Shown: positions 35,632-44,393 of the stretch, in pieces
Numbering within the stretch: the stretch's first letter is position 1
Layout: the number at the start of each line of letters is the position of its first letter
Origin: a bacterium 336/3
GTDB lineage: Bacteria; Bacteroidota; Bacteroidia; Cytophagales; Thermonemataceae
DNA: 64,000 bases
Direction of reading: 5' to 3'
NCBI GenBank assembly: GCA_001281695.1
Contig: LJIE01000001.1
Coordinates: 3,681,521-3,745,520 of the forward strand
The notes under the pieces: generated by a model
The model's database searches: none
The model's input: only the letters and a program-made list of their open reading frames with translations
Told to the model about the DNA's origin: nothing
Program-made: the position numbers and the translations under genes

Positions 35632-38046
35632 TTAATACAAACTTGGGAATTGTGTTGGATTCGTTTCACTCATCATAGCGTAAATTTTATCAAAAATTTC
35701 TTCGGCATTGGGTTTAGAAAAATAATCTCCATCCGAAGCATATGCTGCCCTATGGTCTTGAGCATGGATTGTAATAGGTTTAGAATCAAGGTATTGATAA
35801 GCTCCTTCTTTGTCTAAAACCTGTTGCATCATAAATGCTGAAGCTCCACCCTCAACGTCTTCATCAGCAAATACAACTCGGTTAGTTTTCTTCACTGATT
35901 CTAATATATGGTTATCCACATCAAAAGGAAGAAGTGTTTGTACATCTATGACTTCTGCACTAATTCCCACCTCAGCAAGTTGCTCTGCTGCATCCATCAC
36001 AACTCTACACATAGAACCATACGTAACAATGGTTACATCTGTTCCTTCTCGTAAAGTTTCTGGCACACCCAAAGGAATAGTAAATTCACCTAAATTATCA
36101 GGCATTTTTTCTTTGAGACGATAGCCATTTAAACATTCTATAATTAATGCAGGTTCATCAGATTGTAACATGGTATTATAAAAACCTGCTGCAATGGTCA
36201 TGTTACGAGGTACAAGTACTCTAATACCACGAATAGAGTGTAGTATCATGCCTATTGGAGAACCTGAATGCCAAATACCTTCCAATCTATGCCCACGAGT
36301 ACGAATAATCACAGGAGATTTTTGTCCTCCTTTTGTTCTGTATTGCAAACAAGCCAAATCATCAGACATTATTTGAATTGCATACAACAAATAATCAAGA
36401 TATTGTATTTCGGCAATGGGGCGTAATCCACGTAAAGCAGCACCTATTCCTTGTCCTAAAATTGTACATTCTCTGATACTTGTATCTGTGATACGAATTT
36501 CTCCGAATTTCTCTTGTAAACCTGCAAAACCCTGATTTACATCTCCTATTTTACCAACATCTTCGCCAAAAGCTACTACCAAAGGATTATTTGAGAAAAT
36601 TGCATCAAAGTTTGCCTGCAAAACCTCTCTTCCATCTACCATTTTAGAATCTTCTGAATAATGAGGTTTTACCTCATCAACAAACATAGCATTTTTTTCT
36701 GATTGGCTGTATAAGAATGAGTTATATTCATCTTTAGCCAATTCTAATTTTTCTTCTAAAACATTCAAAAGCACATTTTTCTTGCTTTGATTCTCAAAAC
36801 GTAGTACTCTTAATGCTTTTTTGATGGCAACTATCGAATCTTTTTTGATGGGATTGATCGTTGTTTCTAACTCTTTTCTGATTTGCTCTAAAACAGCCTG
36901 ATGAGTTGGGTTCTGTTCAATCGCTTTTGTAAGAGCATTGTTTGTATCTATTTGGTAGTATTTTACAGATTGTAAAAAGTTATTCCAAGCTGTTGTTTTT
37001 GCTTGGCGTACTTTTTCTTTTGCATTGTTTTCTATTTCTGAAAGTTCTACTATGGTTGCTACACCATGTTCGAGTATCCACTCACGGAATTTTTTATTAC
37101 AGTCAAAGTTTGCTTCCCAATCCAAACGCTCTTTCGATTTGTAGCGTTCATGTGAACCTGAGGTGGAGTGTCCTTGTTGTTGAGTTACTTCCACTATGTG
37201 CATCAACACTGGAGTATGCGTTTCACGGCAGGTTTTAGCAGCTTTTTGATAACCATCTATGAGTTTTAGATAATCCCAAGCCTTGATTTTCATAATTTCA
37301 AAGCCTTTTCCATCTGCATTTTCTTGGAAACCAGCCAGAGCTTTAGAAATATCTTGTTTGGTAGTATGATACTCTTTTGATACAGAAATTCCGTATTCAT
37401 CATCCCAAACTGACATTAGCATTGGTACTTGCAATACGCCTGCTGCATTAATTGTTTCAAAAAACATTCCTTCAGAAGAAGAAGCATTTCCGATTGTTCC
37501 GAAAGCTATTTCGTTTCCATTATTAGAAAACTGCGAAAATCCTCTGAGTTCTGGATTATTTCTGTATAATTTTGAAGCCCAAGCCAATCCAAGTAATCGA
37601 GGCATTTGTCCTGCTGTTGGAGAAATATCAGCAGACGAAATTTTTAATTCTGTTAAATTTTTCCAAGAACCATCTTCATTTAAAATTCGAGAAGCAAAAT
37701 GCCCGTTCATACATCTGCCTCCTGTAGCTGGTTCATTATCTATCTGTGTATCAGCATATAATTGAGCAAAAAATGCTTCTAAAGTAAGTTCACCAATAGC
37801 AAACATAAAAGTTTGATCTCTGTAATATCCCGAACGCCAATCACCAGCCTGAAATGCCTTAGCCATTGCTATTTGTGCCAACTCTTTTCCATCTCCAAAA
37901 ATTCCAAACTTCGCTTTACCCATAAAAACCTCTTTACGCCCCATCAAACTTGCTTCCCTACTTTCGCATACTAATTGATAGTCCTTAAGGATGTCTTCTT
38001 TGGTAAGGCTAATGCCTGTCGCTGTATTCTGAATGTAAATACTCAT
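35632..38046 (-). CDS. 2-oxoacid dehydrogenase E1, fused alpha and beta subunits
   Basis: An 804-residue TPP-dependent E1. The N-terminal half is the alpha part (TPP region FGTIGNASSSEGMFFETINAAG, and the SGSHERYKSKERLDWE phosphorylation-loop region). The C-terminal ~330 residues are the beta part (VVAFGEDVGKIGDVNQGF, IIRTRGHRLEGIWHSGSP, VVFADEDVEGGASAFM). The fusion is typical of Bacteroidota and probably serves the branched-chain 2-oxoacid or pyruvate dehydrogenase complex. E2 and E3 genes are not in the window. Substrate is uncertain from sequence alone. Confidence 0.9.
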   Translation of the reverse strand: MSIYIQNTATGISLTKEDILKDYQLVCESREASLMGRKEVFMGKAKFGIFGDGKELAQIAMAKAFQAGDWRSGYYRDQTFMFAIGELTLEAFFAQLYADTQIDNEPATGGRCMNGHFASRILNEDGSWKNLTELKISSADISPTAGQMPRLLGLAWASKLYRNNPELRGFSQFSNNGNEIAFGTIGNASSSEGMFFETINAAGVLQVPMLMSVWDDEYGISVSKEYHTTKQDISKALAGFQENADGKGFEIMKIKAWDYLKLIDGYQKAAKTCRETHTPVLMHIVEVTQQQGHSTSGSHERYKSKERLDWEANFDCNKKFREWILEHGVATIVELSEIENNAKEKVRQAKTTAWNNFLQSVKYYQIDTNNALTKAIEQNPTHQAVLEQIRKELETTINPIKKDSIVAIKKALRVLRFENQSKKNVLLNVLEEKLELAKDEYNSFLYSQSEKNAMFVDEVKPHYSEDSKMVDGREVLQANFDAIFSNNPLVVAFGEDVGKIGDVNQGFAGLQEKFGEIRITDTSIRECTILGQGIGAALRGLRPIAEIQYLDYLLYAIQIMSDDLACLQYRTKGGQKSPVIIRTRGHRLEGIWHSGSPIGMILHSIRGIRVLVPRNMTIAAGFYNTMLQSDEPALIIECLNGYRLKEKMPDNLGEFTIPLGVPETLREGTDVTIVTYGSMCRVVMDAAEQLAEVGISAEVIDVQTLLPFDVDNHILESVKKTNRVVFADEDVEGGASAFMMQQVLDKEGAYQYLDSKPITIHAQDHRAAYASDGDYFSKPNAEEIFDKIYAMMSETNPTQFPSLY

Positions 38047-38142
38047 AATAACTATTTTGCGTTTGGTTATACAATTTGCTTTTTATTTGGTCTTTTATGA
38101 ATGAGATGGCAATTTACCAAAAAATATTTGGTCTGCCAAAAT

Positions 38143-39330
38143 TTAAACTTCTCTTTCACATGCTTCTAAAATTAGCTCACAAGCCTTCTCAATTTCGGCC
38201 TCTGTAATGGTAAGAGGCGGAGCAATACGCATGGAATTATCACAAAATAAAAACCAGTCTGTAATGACTCCAAGTTCTATGGCTTTATCAATAATGGGCT
38301 TTAACACTTCAAAACTTTCAAACTCGGCTGCCATCATCAGTCCTTTATTTCTGATGTTTAAGATTTTAGGATGTTTGAGTAATTTTTTAAACAAATCAGC
38401 TTTTTTCTCAACTGTTTCAAGTAGCTTTTCTTCTAAAATAATTTCTAATGTTGCCTGCGAAGCCACACAACTCACTGGATGCCCTCCAAACGTAGTAATA
38501 TGTCCTAAAATAGGATTCTCAGAAAGTACATGCATAATATTTTTAGAAGCGATAAATGCTCCTATGGGCATCCCTCCCCCCATTCCTTTGGCAAGCACCA
38601 GAATATCAGGCTCTATACCAAAATGCTCAAAAGCCCAAAGTTTGCCTGTCCGCCCAAAACCTGCTTGTATTTCGTCTAATATCAGTAATGTTCCTGTTTC
38701 TGTACATTTTTTTCGAAGAGCCTGAAAGTACTCTGTACTTGCTACCCGAACGCCTGCTTCGCCTTGTACGGTTTCAATAATTACACAAGCTGTTTTTTCA
38801 GATATTTTTTCAATTTCTGCTATTTCTCCATAACAAATATGCTTTATTGCTGGAAGTAATGGTCGATAAGCTTGTTTGAACTTTTCACTCCCTCCTACTG
38901 ATAATGCTCCATGTGAAGATCCATGATAAGCATTGTAACAACTGATTATTTCTTGTCTGCCTGTAAAACGTTTGGCAAGCTTCAAAGCACCCTCAACAGC
39001 CTCACTACCAGAGTTCACAAAATAAACATTATCAAGATTTTGTGGAAGATTTTCAGTAAGTTTTTTGGCTAATAAATTTTGAGGACTTTGTACATATTCA
39101 CCATACACCATGAGGTGTAAATATTTATCTAATTGTGCTTTGATTGCCTCTAAAACTTTGGGATGACGATGTCCCACATTACTTACTCCAATGCCTGAAA
39201 TTAAATCTATATAAGGTTTCCCTTCTGGAGAATATAAATAAATACCCTCTGCTTTTTCGATTTCCAAAAGCAAAGGGCTTGATGAGGTTTGTGCTAAATG
39301 CGATAAAAATAATTGACGTTGAGAAAGCAT
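38143..39330 (-). CDS. Class III aminotransferase (acetylornithine/ornithine-type)
   Basis: A 395-residue PLP enzyme of the ArgD/RocD fold. The motifs are NSGSEAVEGALKLAKRFTGR, CYNAYHGSSHGALS, LILDEIQAGFGRTGKLWA and the PLP lysine in LAKGMGGGMPIGAF. Enzymes of this class transfer the terminal amino group of ornithine, acetylornithine, 4-aminobutyrate or related amines to 2-oxoglutarate. Substrate cannot be set here. It lies six bases after metF on the same strand, so the two are probably co-transcribed, although the pathways are not obviously linked. Confidence 0.87.
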   Translation of the reverse strand: MLSQRQLFLSHLAQTSSSPLLLEIEKAEGIYLYSPEGKPYIDLISGIGVSNVGHRHPKVLEAIKAQLDKYLHLMVYGEYVQSPQNLLAKKLTENLPQNLDNVYFVNSGSEAVEGALKLAKRFTGRQEIISCYNAYHGSSHGALSVGGSEKFKQAYRPLLPAIKHICYGEIAEIEKISEKTACVIIETVQGEAGVRVASTEYFQALRKKCTETGTLLILDEIQAGFGRTGKLWAFEHFGIEPDILVLAKGMGGGMPIGAFIASKNIMHVLSENPILGHITTFGGHPVSCVASQATLEIILEEKLLETVEKKADLFKKLLKHPKILNIRNKGLMMAAEFESFEVLKPIIDKAIELGVITDWFLFCDNSMRIAPPLTITEAEIEKACELILEACEREV

Positions 39331-39336
39331 GTTTCT

Positions 39337-40290
39337 TTAAAATAAAGCTTCAGCAATTTGTTTTACAGCATCCGATTTACTCATAGAGTAATAATGTAGT
39401 ACGGGTACTCCCGCAAACATCAATTCTTTGGATTGCTGGATTCCCCACTCTATACCTACTTGTTTTACTTCGTCATTGGTTTTGCATTTTTCAACAGCTT
39501 TTACAAGTGTATCAGGCATATCAATATGGAAAATGCTTGGAAGTACGGTAAGTTGTTTTTTGGTAGTGATGGGTTTAAGCCCTGGGATAATTGGAATCGT
39601 AATTCCTATTTCTCTACATTTTGCCACAAAATCAAAGTATTTTTGATTATCAAAAAACATTTGTGTAACAATATAGTCTGCTCCTAAATCTTGTTTGAGT
39701 TTCAAATATTTTAAATCTGTATTGAGATTGGGTGCTTCAAAATGCTTTTCAGGGTAACCCGCTACACCAATACAAAAATTGGTAGCAGAAGCTTGCAAAC
39801 CTTCTTCTAGGTATTTACCTTTATTCATTTTTACCACTTGCTCCAACAGTTCACTTGCATAGGCGTGTCCATTGGGTTCTGAAAAAAATGCTCCTTCACT
39901 CTTAATGGCATCTCCTCTGAGAACCAATACATTATCTATTCCTAAAAACTGTAAATCTATCAATGCATTTTCTGTTTCTTCTTTTGAGAAACCACCACAA
40001 ATAATATGAGGTACAGCATCTATCTTAAAATAGTTCATGATGGCTGCACAAATACCCACTGTACCAGGTCTTTTCTTAATTCTTTGACGTTCTAATAAAC
40101 CATTTTCACGTTTTTTATAAACATACTCCTCTCTATGATAAGTTACATCTATAAATTTGGGTTTTATGTCCATCAAAGGCTCAATTGCCTTGAATAATTG
40201 TTGAATACTTTCACCTTTAAGAGGGGGTAAAATCTCGAAAGAGAAAAGCGTTTTATCGCTATTTTTAATGTATTCGGTAATTTTTGTCAT
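39337..40290 (-). CDS. metF: Methylenetetrahydrofolate reductase
   Basis: About 317 residues from MTKITEYIKN; the longer frame from 40323 adds 11 unlikely residues. TIM-barrel flavoprotein with FSFEILPPLKGE near the N-terminus, DVTYHREEYV, NVLVLRGD and QMFFDNQKYFDF. It reduces 5,10-methylene-THF to 5-methyl-THF for methionine synthesis. No metH or metE is nearby. It appears to head a two-gene unit with the aminotransferase. Confidence 0.93.
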   Translation of the reverse strand: MTKITEYIKNSDKTLFSFEILPPLKGESIQQLFKAIEPLMDIKPKFIDVTYHREEYVYKKRENGLLERQRIKKRPGTVGICAAIMNYFKIDAVPHIICGGFSKEETENALIDLQFLGIDNVLVLRGDAIKSEGAFFSEPNGHAYASELLEQVVKMNKGKYLEEGLQASATNFCIGVAGYPEKHFEAPNLNTDLKYLKLKQDLGADYIVTQMFFDNQKYFDFVAKCREIGITIPIIPGLKPITTKKQLTVLPSIFHIDMPDTLVKAVEKCKTNDEVKQVGIEWGIQQSKELMFAGVPVLHYYSMSKSDAVKQIAEALF

Positions 40291-40381
40291 AAAGCTTAGG
40301 CTGAATTTTACACAAAAGTACACAATAGTCTTGAAAATTTGACGTATTTTAGAGCTAAAAATTTATAGATTCTTCTGGCTC

Positions 40382-41977
40382 GTGAAAAAATACTTTATAT
40401 TATTAGTTTTAATCGTTTTAGCAAGCATTTCATTATCAGCAGGCTTTTTTAGTGGTTATGGAGTTATTTTTAATTTTATAGGTTTTGCTTTTATTTGGCA
40501 AGGCGAAAAATTCATCAGGGAAAACTTTCAAAAGTATACAAAGGTTTTATATTTATTCTTATTCCTTACACTTTTCGGTTGGAATGCAATAGCTACATGG
40601 TGGGTACATCTTACAAGTGCTTTATGGGTAATTTCTGTTTCCAATACACTTGTCATGCTTATTCCTTTTCGAATTTGGTTTTGGGTCAAAAAACAACTCC
40701 ACGAACGCTGGCACACACCTCTTTTTGCAGTTATCTGGATTGCATTTGAGTTTTTTCACCACAATTGGCAACTCACATGGATTTGGCTTACACTTGGCAA
40801 TGCCTTTTTATATCAGAATACTTGGGTACAATGGTACGAATTTACAGGAGTGTTAGGTGGCTCATTATGGATTTTAGGAGGAAATATTTTTGTCTTTAAA
40901 CTCTATAACAAACAACTTAATATCAATTATATAACAAGTTTCCTAATTATTTTCTATTTTGTAGTTCCCATTATTTTCTCTTTGTATTTATACCAAAAAC
41001 CACTACCCAAAGCTCAAAACGAAATAGAAGTGCTTGTGGTACAACCAAACATAGACCCTTTTACAGAAAAATTTTCTTCTGGTTCTCAGTATATTTCACT
41101 CGAAAAACAAACAAAAATTTTGTTAGATCTTAGTGAAAGGAATCTATCCCGAAAAACAGACTTAATTGTGTTCCCTGAGACTGCTATTGATGAAAGTTTT
41201 ACAGAAAGCCTGATTACCAAATTTCCCAATTTTCAAAGAGTGGATACTTTTGTGAAAAAACACCAGAAAGACCTTCTTTTTGGTATCAGTACGAGAGCAT
41301 ATTACAAAACACAACAAAGCCCAACAAGTGTTTACGAAAAATCCGTACATGCTTTTTATGAAGATTTTAATGTGGCCGTTTTGATGCAAAAAGATAAAGA
41401 CACTTTTGAGGTTTACAAAAAAATGGTTTTAGTCCCTGGTGTAGAGACTATTCCATTTCCAGAATATACTTTTTTTCTGAAAGACTTCATCAGTGGTGTT
41501 GGGGCTCAGTTTTTTCTGCTGGGAACAGGCAAAGAACAGAGAGTTTTTGAAACACAAAAAGCAAAAATAGCTCCTGTTATTTGCTACGAGTCTATGTATG
41601 GGGAGTTTACAGCAGGTTTTGTAAAAAGAGGTGCTAATATATTGTGTACCATCACCAACGATGGTTGGCTCGGTGATACCCCTTGGCAAGAACACCACTT
41701 GTATCTGGGAGCTTTACGTAGCATCGAAACCCGAAAAAGCATGATACATTGCTCCAATATGGGCGTTTCGGGTTTTATAAACCCCAAAGGAGAAATAGGA
41801 AAAACTATTCCTTACAACCGACGAACTACTCTTTTGGGCAACACCCAAACCTACGAAGGCACAACGTTTTATGTCCTTTATGGCGATTATTTAGGCAGAC
41901 TAGCTTGTCTGATGGTTATAGGGCTTGCAATTTATGCTTTAGGAAAGAAAATTATTTTGAAAAATAAAAAAACATAA
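40382..41977 (+). CDS. lnt: Apolipoprotein N-acyltransferase
   Basis: A 531-residue inner-membrane enzyme. About six hydrophobic segments fill the first ~210 residues and one lies at the C-terminus. The nitrilase-fold domain between them has the catalytic triad: Glu in VFPETAID (about 265), Lys in YKKMVLVPGVE (about 345) and Cys in APVICYESMYGEF (about 400). Lnt adds the third acyl chain to lipoproteins at the periplasmic face. The next gene starts four bases after its stop. Confidence 0.93.
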   Translation: MKKYFILLVLIVLASISLSAGFFSGYGVIFNFIGFAFIWQGEKFIRENFQKYTKVLYLFLFLTLFGWNAIATWWVHLTSALWVISVSNTLVMLIPFRIWFWVKKQLHERWHTPLFAVIWIAFEFFHHNWQLTWIWLTLGNAFLYQNTWVQWYEFTGVLGGSLWILGGNIFVFKLYNKQLNINYITSFLIIFYFVVPIIFSLYLYQKPLPKAQNEIEVLVVQPNIDPFTEKFSSGSQYISLEKQTKILLDLSERNLSRKTDLIVFPETAIDESFTESLITKFPNFQRVDTFVKKHQKDLLFGISTRAYYKTQQSPTSVYEKSVHAFYEDFNVAVLMQKDKDTFEVYKKMVLVPGVETIPFPEYTFFLKDFISGVGAQFFLLGTGKEQRVFETQKAKIAPVICYESMYGEFTAGFVKRGANILCTITNDGWLGDTPWQEHHLYLGALRSIETRKSMIHCSNMGVSGFINPKGEIGKTIPYNRRTTLLGNTQTYEGTTFYVLYGDYLGRLACLMVIGLAIYALGKKIILKNKKT

Positions 41978-41981
41978 GATT

Positions 41982-42623
41982 ATGGAAAATTTCAAAGAAG
42001 CTTTTTTACAAAAAATTCAGTTAGAAATAGACAGTCCTTCTATTAAGATACTTCATTTTAAAATGAATGAACCTGTTTCAGAAGAGATTATAAAAAAAGT
42101 CGAAAATAAGTTTGGATTTGAACTTGATTCCTCAATTAAGTCTTTTTATAGACAATGTAATGGGATTTCTTATCGAGCATATCAAGTCAATTTGGAAACT
42201 GAAAAAAGTGGTATAGAGAAAGGGAAAGTTTGGAGTAATGAGTTTATTGAATGGGGCAGTTTTTGTGATGACAATAAAACTGATTGGATACTAAATGATG
42301 CTATCAAAAGAAATGATTCTATCAGACATCTCTACATTCGTCCTTTAGATGATGTATTGTTAGGAACACAATATCTTATTGATGAAGATAGTGAAGAAGA
42401 AGAAAATTTATATTTATTAGATGCTTGGAGATATTATTATCCTATCATGCTTTCAGTAAATAAAGATGAGGAATCATTTGAAGTTATTATTGGAGATGAT
42501 TATGGTGCAGATTATACTAGTTATAAACCTATTTCTTTTCAAGAATACTTGGAAAGTTTAATAAAAAATCCTCTTTCATTACGCTTTTTTGATAAAAGAA
42601 AATTTACATCATTTTCATTTTAA
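41982..42623 (+). CDS. SMI1/KNR4-like protein
   Basis: A 213-residue acidic cytoplasmic protein. The segment VENKFGFELDSSIKSFYRQCNG (about 35-56) is the typical start of the SMI1/KNR4 (SUKH) fold, followed by WGSFCDDN and a late FEVIIGDDYGADYTS. Members often serve as immunity proteins to secreted nuclease or deaminase toxins, but no toxin gene is present beside it. It starts four bases after lnt, which may simply be where an accessory patch begins. A terminator follows. Confidence 0.75.
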   Translation: MENFKEAFLQKIQLEIDSPSIKILHFKMNEPVSEEIIKKVENKFGFELDSSIKSFYRQCNGISYRAYQVNLETEKSGIEKGKVWSNEFIEWGSFCDDNKTDWILNDAIKRNDSIRHLYIRPLDDVLLGTQYLIDEDSEEEENLYLLDAWRYYYPIMLSVNKDEESFEVIIGDDYGADYTSYKPISFQEYLESLIKNPLSLRFFDKRKFTSFSF

Positions 42624-42649
42624 TTCTTAAAAATCAAGTAGATATTTTA

Positions 42650-42681
42650 TCTTTGGGTTGGTTTAATATCAACCCAAAGAT
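42650..42681 (+). terminator. Terminator after the SMI1/KNR4-like gene
   Basis: ATCTTTGGGTTG and CAACCCAAAGAT form a 12-bp stem with an 8-base loop, followed by AGTTATTTTG. Confidence 0.8.
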
Positions 42682-42694
42682 AGTTATTTTGTAG

Positions 42695-42769
42695 GACAAA
42701 AATGGCTATGTTTGTCAATGGACTACTGATACTAGTACAGATACTCAGGATTATAAATTAGCTAAATAA
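42695..42769 (+). pseudogene. Possible 3' remnant of a lost gene
   Basis: Between a stop (TAG) and TAA there are 24 open codons reading DKNGYVCQWTTDTSTDTQ then DYKLAK, with no start codon and a protein-like composition. It sits between the terminator and the next small ORF in the accessory patch. This may be the tail of a deleted gene, or chance. Confidence 0.25.
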
Positions 42770-42788
42770 TATATCTTTTGGAAAGCTT

Positions 42789-43073
42789 ATGGGAATCTTT
42801 GGAGATACAATAAACTTTGATGAGAGTTTCAATAAAGAAACTATTATAGATTTACTCAAAAAGCATTTTGAGAAAGAATTGATTATAGAAAAAGAATCTG
42901 ATACTTTTTTTAAACTAAAAATTCTAAATTATAAAGGTAAAGGCAATGGATACATTGAACTATTTTTTTCAGAGGATAATGATTATACTTTGGAAGTAGA
43001 GACTTCTCTTGATAAAATGAGTATGTCTTTAGGTGTAAAAATTATAGATTTTCTTAAAAAAAATATTGTATGA
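42789..43073 (+). CDS. Small hypothetical protein in accessory patch
   Basis: A 94-residue protein starting MGIFGDTINF, with an alternating hydrophobic pattern (IELFFSEDNDYTLEVETS) that suggests a small alpha/beta fold. There is no signal peptide. I do not recognise a family. Its setting between an SMI1/KNR4-like gene and two unknown single-gene units fits a small immunity or accessory protein, but this is context only. It ends in TGA, showing that TGA serves as a stop in this genome. Confidence 0.6.
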   Translation: MGIFGDTINFDESFNKETIIDLLKKHFEKELIIEKESDTFFKLKILNYKGKGNGYIELFFSEDNDYTLEVETSLDKMSMSLGVKIIDFLKKNIV

Positions 43074-43145
43074 TAAACTTTTTTAAGTTATTTATAACTC
43101 CTATGGCGTGTAAAGTTCTAGATTCACCCTTTTAACAATCTCCTA

Positions 43146-43180
43146 GCAAAGCACAAATAATACTTTTTTACGATTTAGGT
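43146..43180 (-). repeat. Copy A of the HD-gene 3'-end repeat
   Basis: On the minus strand 32 of 35 bases match the true 3' end of the HD-hydrolase gene (44404-44438). In the same frame it would read IVKKYYLCFARRLLKG. It starts just after the stop of the lipoprotein gene. About 14 further bases on the left resemble the flank of copy B. Confidence 0.8.
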
Positions 43181-43186
43181 TAGGAT

Positions 43187-43624
43187 TTAAGGTAGTATAT
43201 CAAATTCTGCTAGATTTTTTATTACACCACTATCATTATCACATCCCGATTTATAGATTAATTTGTATATAATTGTTCCTTTAGAATAAATCTCCGCTCC
43301 ATTCTCATCTTTATTCTTGATATCAACAGAACTATAAACTGTATGCTTTTTATTAGTGGGATCAAACTCTACTGTGGGTACACTAAACAAAAATACAAAA
43401 CTTCCATCAGGTTTATAAGCAACTAAATCTATATCAACAGCTTCCAATTGACATTGGGTATCAGGTTCTATTACGATATGAAAGTTTATTCTTTCTCCTA
43501 CTTTATAAGAATTATTGAATGTGATACTAGGAGTGATTTTAGCATTGAGATATATCTTATTCTCCTCTTTTTTACAGCCAACAAGTATGGCAATGATTAA
43601 TAAAAGTGTTATAGCTTTTTTCAT
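43187..43624 (-). CDS. Hypothetical lipoprotein
   Basis: About 145 residues from MKKAITLLLI; an upstream ATG at 43645 would spoil the signal peptide. The lipobox is AILVGC with Cys at about 17, followed by KKEE, so a lipid-anchored envelope protein. The mature part has an immunoglobulin-like beta pattern (KVGERINFHIVIEP, VFLFSVPTVEFDP, GTIIYKLIYKSGCD). No family recognised. It is a single gene followed directly by repeat copy A and preceded by repeat copy B. Confidence 0.75.
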   Translation of the reverse strand: MKKAITLLLIIAILVGCKKEENKIYLNAKITPSITFNNSYKVGERINFHIVIEPDTQCQLEAVDIDLVAYKPDGSFVFLFSVPTVEFDPTNKKHTVYSSVDIKNKDENGAEIYSKGTIIYKLIYKSGCDNDSGVIKNLAEFDILP

Positions 43625-43733
43625 AATTTGAAATATTTTATTCATGCTAAGTAACGAAATATACCAAAAAATTGTTTTAAGATTGAACTAGGATATTTAA
43701 TATGTTTATAAAATAATTTTTCACAATCTTTGA

Positions 43734-43758
43734 GCAAAGCATAAATCATACTTTTTCA
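43734..43758 (-). repeat. Copy B of the HD-gene 3'-end repeat
   Basis: 24 of 25 bases match the HD-gene 3' end. In frame on the minus strand it reads LKKYDLCFAQRL and then a stop. It begins a few bases after the stop of the 206-residue unknown gene. Confidence 0.8.
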
Positions 43759-43763
43759 AGGTA

Positions 43764-44384
43764 TTATAAATCCCCATCCATCACCAAACAAATACTTTTA
43801 TTTTTCTCGTTTGCCTCCAAAAACCAATCTAAAACTTGTAAAATATCATTAGGTTCATCATCAAAATCGAAAGTCCATTTTGCTTCATTTTCAAAGTCTT
43901 CTTTCATTTTCTTAGCTTCATAAGCTGTTTTTTCATTAATCTGTTCTATAAATGTTATTGTTGGGAGTATTGCCCATTCTTTTACAGAAATTGGTAACTC
44001 AAAATCTGTATTTTTACCATTGATAGCTTCAAAAATTTTGATTAGGTTAGGGTATTTCTTTTTTTTCTTCTTTTTAAGAACGTCTATAAAATCGTATAAA
44101 TCTATAAAAGGGTAAGGAATCAGGGGCAATTTAGGTCTTGAAATTGCCAAAGTATCAATCAATAACCAAATAGCAAAGGTAGTTCCTTGAGGCGATTTTT
44201 CATATTTTTCACCATCAATGAGCTTATTTGTGATTTTCAAAACTTTTTTTTTCTTCTTTTCAAAAAAATCTAATAAAAGATTCGACTTTATAATTCTTTC
44301 TTTCAATTTTTCATCTTTTGAGCCTATCATCTTCTTTAGATTTTTCTTATTCAAGAAGTATGCGTCTAATCTGTATTCACTCAT
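43764..44384 (-). CDS. Hypothetical protein between repeats B and C
   Basis: A 206-residue Lys/Glu-rich, mostly helical cytoplasmic protein starting MSEYRLDAYFLNKKNLKK. Poly-lysine runs (FEKKKKKVLK, VLKKKKKKKYP) and the C-terminal SICLVMDGDL are notable. I do not recognise the family with confidence. The gene starts ten bases after the HD-hydrolase stop and ends a few bases before repeat copy B, so it forms a compact gene-plus-repeat unit. Its role may be accessory, such as immunity to a toxin, but nothing in the sequence proves this. Confidence 0.7.
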   Translation of the reverse strand: MSEYRLDAYFLNKKNLKKMIGSKDEKLKERIIKSNLLLDFFEKKKKKVLKITNKLIDGEKYEKSPQGTTFAIWLLIDTLAISRPKLPLIPYPFIDLYDFIDVLKKKKKKKYPNLIKIFEAINGKNTDFELPISVKEWAILPTITFIEQINEKTAYEAKKMKEDFENEAKWTFDFDDEPNDILQVLDWFLEANEKNKSICLVMDGDL

Positions 44385-44393
44385 AAATGTATT

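Noticed and set aside
43146-43758. Repeats as integron attC sites
   Set aside because: The expected core sites (GTTRRRY/RYYYAAC) and long paired arms are absent, and no integrase is seen. Only a weak 7-bp hairpin is shared.
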